Assembly (NCBI GenBank): GCA_949502235.1
Contig: CATBDC010000006.1
Coordinates: 1-64,000, forward strand
Reading direction: 5' to 3'
Source: an uncultured Lachnospiraceae bacterium
Lineage (GTDB): Bacteria; Bacillota; Clostridia; Lachnospirales; Lachnospiraceae
DNA: 64,000 nt
Position 1 is the first letter of the stretch, and every line of letters starts with the position of its first letter. Below, piece after piece: positions 60,507-64,000 of this stretch. A program made the translations under genes and the position numbers. The notes beneath the pieces are model-generated. The model was given only the letters and a program-made list of their open reading frames with translations, ran no database searches and was not told the origin of the DNA.

Positions 60507-60701
60507 CAAACAGGCGTTTCGGGGCTGATATTTCTCTAAGCAAACAATCAGGGGCGCTTTTTGCGGAGGAGAAATCCACTGCCTACGGAGACTTAGGGAT
60601 GAAGGCTTTCCTGAATCCCTTAGCCGCAGTCGGCAGTTAGTTCGCCGCAGCTTTGCCCCGTTTGCGTGAGAAATATCAGCCCCGAAACGCCGTCCTGTTT
60701 G
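60507..60701. mobile_element. 195-bp palindromic, MITE-like element
   Basis: Arms of about 40 bases (60507-60545 and 60660-60701) are complementary apart from two short indels: CAAACAGG, CGTTTCGGGGCTGATATTTC and GCAAAC each reappear inverted. The interior nests further pairs, including ACTGCC/GGCAGT and AGGGAT/ATCCCT. It fills most of the gap between the carbamate kinase and permease genes and contains no gene. It could be a MITE or a large structured RNA. Confidence 0.75.
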
Positions 60702-60742
60702 ACGAGATTGTTTACTTCATATGACTTTTTAGGAGATGGACC

Positions 60743-62356
60743 ATGAACATACCAATTAATCTATTTATGTGGATAATGGCTTTTCTTCCCATTATCGCAT
60801 TGTTAATTTTAATGATAAAATTTAACTGGGGAGCCACAGAGGCGGCTCCGGTGGGCCTTATCATCACCATTGTTACAGGTCTTGCATTTTTTAAGGCAGA
60901 CGTTAGGCTTTTAGCCGCAGAAAGCGCTAAGGGCGTCTGGAATGCCCTCATCATTCTGATTATTGTCTGGACGGCAATCCTGATGTATCAGGTGGGCGAC
61001 GAAGCAAAGGCATTTCTTGTTATCCGTAACGGTATGCGCAAGCTTCTTCCCAACGAGCTTCTTTTAGTGCTTGCAATGGGCTGGATATTTGAAAGTTTCC
61101 TGCAGGGAATCACAGGCTTCGGCGTACCGGTTGCCGTAGGAGCGCCCCTGCTCATCGGTATCGGCGTAAAGCCCATGTGGGCGGTCATTATCCCCCTACT
61201 TGGGCAGGCTTGGGGAAATACTTTCGGAACCCTTGGCGCTGCCTGGGATTCTCTGGCCATGTCCGCGGGACTTTCCGCAGGCAGCAAGGAATATCTTGTG
61301 ACAGCACTCTGGACGGCTGCCTTTATCTGGTTTTGGAATGCCATCGGAGGCTTTGCCACCTGCTGGTTTTATGGAAAGGGAAAGGCCCTTAAGAAGGGAC
61401 TTCCCGCAGTCGTGCTAATGGCAGTCATACAGGGCGGAGGCGAGCTGCTTTTAAGTCAGGTAAATACTACGATATGCTGCTTTGTGCCGGCCTGTGTTTC
61501 CCTTATTGTCATTCTTCTTCTTGGAAGAACGAAAATGTACAACCAAGAGTGGAGCGTAGAAGACAGCCCGATTATGAACCGTGAATTTGCAGGGCAGGAA
61601 AAGGGAGGAGAGGCGCCGGCAGACATGAGCCTTATTCAGGCATTCGTACCATATTTTCTGCTTTCAGCCCTTACCCTTATCGTTCTTCTGGTAAAGCCGG
61701 TAAATGAGACTCTTGGAAAAATTTCCTTTGGCCTTTCTTTTCCGGAGACTTCAACAGGGTACGGCTATGTGAATAAAGCGGTAGAGAGTTTTTCACCTTT
61801 TGCTCCCTTTACACATGCAAGTATGTTCCTGTTTATATCAGCGATTATCGGGCTTCTTTATTATAAAAAACACGGCTGGATAGGAGACGGCGGTGTAAAA
61901 AGAATATTTGTGAAATCTGTTTCCATGACTATGCCGTCGGGAATTGCAGTTATCGGTCTGGTAATTATGTCAAAGATTATGGACGGAACCGGACAGACCG
62001 TTGTTCTTGCTAATGGAATCGCAAAGGTCCTTGGCAAGATATATGTTATCCTGGCACCATTTGTAGGACTTCTCGGAACCTTTATGACAGGAAGTAATAT
62101 GAGCTCTAATATTCTGTTCGGAGGCTTCCAGATGACAACGGCAAACCTTCTGGAGGTTAATTCCTCAGCAATACTAGGGGCGCAGTCTGCAGGAGGGGCT
62201 ATCGGAAGCGCGGTAAGTCCAAGCAAGATTATTTTAGGAACCACAACGGCAAGTATCCTCGGAAAAGAGGGTGAGGTTCTTAAGAGGATTATTGCCCTTA
62301 CAGTACCCACAACGATTGTCATCGGCGCGATTCTTTTCGTGCTGGTAGGCATGTAG
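60743..62356 (+). CDS. Lactate-permease-family transporter (LctP/LldP type)
   Basis: Integral membrane transporter with about twelve to fourteen helices. LctP family segments are FESFLQGITGFGVPVAVGAP (about residues 115-134), GQAWGNTFGTLGAAWDSLA (about 153-171), FVGLLGTFMTGSNMSSNILF and GAQSAGGAIGSAVSPSKIIL (about 483-502). Length 537 is normal. AGGAGATG precedes the ATG. Known members carry lactate or glycolate. Here it is embedded in an allantoin operon whose end product, oxamate, is a close structural analogue of pyruvate and lactate, so oxamate export is a reasonable proposal; ureidoglycolate or oxalurate transport is an alternative. Confidence 0.88.
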   Translation: MNIPINLFMWIMAFLPIIALLILMIKFNWGATEAAPVGLIITIVTGLAFFKADVRLLAAESAKGVWNALIILIIVWTAILMYQVGDEAKAFLVIRNGMRKLLPNELLLVLAMGWIFESFLQGITGFGVPVAVGAPLLIGIGVKPMWAVIIPLLGQAWGNTFGTLGAAWDSLAMSAGLSAGSKEYLVTALWTAAFIWFWNAIGGFATCWFYGKGKALKKGLPAVVLMAVIQGGGELLLSQVNTTICCFVPACVSLIVILLLGRTKMYNQEWSVEDSPIMNREFAGQEKGGEAPADMSLIQAFVPYFLLSALTLIVLLVKPVNETLGKISFGLSFPETSTGYGYVNKAVESFSPFAPFTHASMFLFISAIIGLLYYKKHGWIGDGGVKRIFVKSVSMTMPSGIAVIGLVIMSKIMDGTGQTVVLANGIAKVLGKIYVILAPFVGLLGTFMTGSNMSSNILFGGFQMTTANLLEVNSSAILGAQSAGGAIGSAVSPSKIILGTTTASILGKEGEVLKRIIALTVPTTIVIGAILFVLVGM

Positions 62357-62381
62357 TGCTTAAAGGATAGGAGAGCTGATA

Positions 62382-62579
62382 ATGGAAAAGAAGAGTTTTT
62401 TTAAAACAAAGGAAGGCGGACTTACCATTGCATTTGTTGTGATTATGCTTGCGTTTTTTATCATTCTGGCAGGACTTAATAGCCTGAATGATACCGTCTG
62501 TCTGGCAGGGTTTGTTATTATGGTGGGTGCTATGCTGTATTCACCGATAAAAACATTTATACTAAAGCCAAAAAAATAA
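62382..62579 (+). CDS. Small membrane protein with two helices, allantoin operon
   Basis: 65 residues, not recognised. A short cytoplasmic N-terminus (MEKKSFFKTKEGG) is followed by helix one (LTIAFVVIMLAFFIILAGL, about residues 14-32), a short turn, helix two (VCLAGFVIMVGAMLYSPIKT, about 39-58) and a basic end (LKPKK). AGGAG precedes the ATG, 25 bases after the permease stop and 22 before allC. It is probably an accessory subunit of the permease. The good ribosome site and operon position support a real gene. Confidence 0.78.
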   Translation: MEKKSFFKTKEGGLTIAFVVIMLAFFIILAGLNSLNDTVCLAGFVIMVGAMLYSPIKTFILKPKK

Positions 62580-62601
62580 AAATGAAAGGAGAGATTTTAT
62601 T

Positions 62602-63843
62602 ATGGCGATTGAAGCAATTACAGGGAGAATAGCGAAGGATTTGGAGACTCTCAAGCAGTTTACGGCGACACCGGGAGACGGATGCACAAGACTGCCCTTT
62701 ACTCCTGAGGCAAGAGGAGCAGTGAACTACTTAAAGCAGATTATGGAAGAGGCAGGCCTTGAGGTAAGAGAGGACGCTGCCGGAAATGTAATCGGCGTTA
62801 TGAAGGGAACAGATCCGGATGCTCCTTGTGTAATGATGGGCTCACATTTTGATTCCGTTGTTAACGGCGGAGACTTTGACGGCATTGCAGGCGCTGTATG
62901 TGCTATTGAGGTTGCAAGGCAGTTAAAGGAAGAGGGGATTACCCCGAAGAGAGATTTCGTTGCGGTAGGCTTCTGTGATGAGGAAGGCATGCGTTTTGGA
63001 ACAGGATATTTTGGATCCGGAGCAATGCTTGGAAACAGAGACGTGGAGTACTGTAAAAAATTTGCAGATACCAACGGCGTAACGATTTATGACGCAATGA
63101 AGGAATACGGACTTGATCCGGAGAAAATTGAGGAAGCAAAATGGGATGTATCAAAAATCGGAAAATTCCTTGAGCTGCACATCGAACAGGGACCGGTTCT
63201 TGACGCAGAGAACATTGAGCTTGGCCTTGTAGACTGTATCGTTGGTATCCAGCGTTACATGGTAACTGTTCACGGGAGAGCCGACCATGCGGGAACAACG
63301 CCTATGGATATGCGTATGGATGCAGTGGATGCTGCTACAAAGGTCATTTCCAAGATTCCGGACTGGGCCCGTGAGAAGGCTGACGGAACAGTTGCGACAA
63401 CAGGCTTTATCCGCACAACACCGGGCGGAATGAATATTGTTGCCGAGAAGGTAGAATTTACGGTTGACATCCGTTCCAAAAATAATGATAATATTAATGA
63501 TATCGCCAACAGAATCCGTGCGGCTCTTGACAGAGAGGTTGCAGAGATGGGCGGAAGCTATGAGATTGATACAAAGCTTGTGATTACGCCGGTATGGCTG
63601 TCCGAAGAGATGCTTGATTCCATGGAGGAAAGCTGCAAGGCAAGAGGCTACAGCTATAAGAGGCTTCCAAGCGGCGCAGGTCATGACGCCCTCGAAATCG
63701 GCCAGGTGATTCCGACAGTTATGCTCTTTGTTCCAAGTAAAGAAGGAAGAAGCCATTGCCCGGTTGAATTTACAAAATACAGTGATTTCGCAAAAGCATC
63801 CGTAATTATGACAGAGCTTGCAAAGGAGCTTGTGGCAGAATAA
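62602..63843 (+). CDS. allC: Allantoate amidohydrolase
   Basis: Metal-dependent M20-type amidase/carbamoylase that converts allantoate to ureidoglycine, CO2 and ammonia. Metal ligands are seen in GSHFDSVVNGGDFDGIAGAV (His and Asp, about residues 81-99), CDEEGMRFGTGYFGSGAM (Glu-Glu, about 126) and HIEQGPVLD (His, about 193). GRADHAGTTPMDMRMDA is the dimer-domain substrate motif, and a C-terminal His is in EGRSHCPVEF. Length 413 matches AllC. AAAGGAGAG precedes the ATG. Related N-carbamoyl-amino-acid hydrolases share these motifs, but the operon supports AllC. Confidence 0.92.
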   Translation: MAIEAITGRIAKDLETLKQFTATPGDGCTRLPFTPEARGAVNYLKQIMEEAGLEVREDAAGNVIGVMKGTDPDAPCVMMGSHFDSVVNGGDFDGIAGAVCAIEVARQLKEEGITPKRDFVAVGFCDEEGMRFGTGYFGSGAMLGNRDVEYCKKFADTNGVTIYDAMKEYGLDPEKIEEAKWDVSKIGKFLELHIEQGPVLDAENIELGLVDCIVGIQRYMVTVHGRADHAGTTPMDMRMDAVDAATKVISKIPDWAREKADGTVATTGFIRTTPGGMNIVAEKVEFTVDIRSKNNDNINDIANRIRAALDREVAEMGGSYEIDTKLVITPVWLSEEMLDSMEESCKARGYSYKRLPSGAGHDALEIGQVIPTVMLFVPSKEGRSHCPVEFTKYSDFAKASVIMTELAKELVAE

Positions 63844-63876
63844 AAAGACAGCATGCACTAAGAAACGGAGAGATAT

Positions 63877-64000
63877 ATGACAGCATTAAATCCAGTACAC
63901 AAAAAAGATAATCTTCGCTTGTTAAGAAGGGCACTTAGGCTTACACAAAAAGAGTTTATTGCACGTTTTCTTTCTGCACCGGACGGTACGCCGTCTATGA
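63877..64000 (+). CDS. XRE-family regulator, 5' part (3' end outside window)
   Basis: The ATG at 63877 follows CGGAGAG. The 41 visible residues read DNLRLLRRALRLTQKEFIAR, the first helices of a Cro/CI-type helix-turn-helix, then FLSAPDGTPSM. It lies 33 bases after allC and may be an operon-linked regulator of allantoin use. The remainder is not in the window, so length and any sensor domain are unknown. Confidence 0.7.
   Translation, partial: MTALNPVHKKDNLRLLRRALRLTQKEFIARFLSAPDGTPSM

Noticed and set aside
60507..60701. A tRNA, riboswitch or known housekeeping RNA
   Set aside because: No cloverleaf, CCA end or known aptamer sequence was seen; near-perfect outer arms suit a palindromic element better.

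Overview
The window looks like a chromosome segment of an anaerobic gut Firmicute, most likely a Lachnospiraceae member. The reasons are the strong AGGAGG-type ribosome sites, frequent TTG and GTG starts, a LoaP antiterminator, a Gram-positive capsule/EPS locus with a class B sortase, 2-hydroxyacyl-CoA-dehydratase-type and 2-enoate-reductase-type enzymes, and anaerobic allantoin catabolism. No rRNA, tRNA, CRISPR array or intact insertion sequence was seen.

Region 1 (1-29,835) is a surface polysaccharide locus. A sortase B 3' end, a small membrane protein and a CapD-type dehydratase, of higher GC than what follows, lead into an AT-rich cassette that begins with loaP. The cassette encodes a priming sugar transferase, two DegT aminotransferases, a UDP-GlcNAc 2-epimerase-like protein, a UDP-sugar dehydrogenase, two Gfo/Idh oxidoreductases, three glycosyltransferases, Wzy- and Wzx-like proteins, and an aminotransferase/2-hydroxyacid dehydrogenase/ATP-grasp module. 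It ends with an unexpected unit: lipoate ligase, dihydrolipoamide dehydrogenase (E3), E1 beta, E1 alpha, and a chimeric E2. In that E2 a lipoyl domain and a peripheral-subunit-binding domain are joined to a NeuD/PglD-type left-handed beta-helix sugar acyltransferase in place of the normal E2 catalytic domain. This implies a dedicated 2-oxoacid dehydrogenase complex that charges an acyl group on a lipoyl arm and passes it to an amino sugar. Two internally deleted pseudogenes (acyltransferase 3; UDP-GlcNAc 2-epimerase family) mark the cassette edge.

Region 2 (29,886-36,690) holds an XRE regulator, an IbrA/IbrB-like PAPS-reductase/ParB pair, a sugar-type ABC importer without its ATPase, and an AllH-like DUF2877 protein.

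Region 3 (37,015-45,401) holds two allantoinase-type amidohydrolases around an NCS1 permease, a small membrane protein, an AraC regulator, a dicarboxylate/amino-acid symporter and a MalY/PatB-type PLP enzyme.

Region 4 (45,512-54,206) holds a 2-enoate-reductase-type flavoenzyme divergent from a tightly packed operon: a CooC-like ATPase, two HgdB/BcrC-type proteins, their activase, a 54-residue membrane protein, and a protein resembling the middle part of acetyl-CoA synthase (CdhC). This combination is not a pathway I recognise. An esterase follows in the opposite orientation.

Region 5 (54,528-64,000) is the allantoin operon: allE, allD, a fused allF-allG, allK, a lactate-permease-like transporter, a small membrane protein and allC, then the start of an XRE regulator. 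With the allantoinases and AllH, the window encodes every step from allantoin to oxamate plus carbamoyl phosphate and then ATP.

Three families of structured intergenic repeats are scattered through the accessory parts. One shows three compensatory base-pair changes between copies, and another contains a perfect 37-bp inverted repeat.
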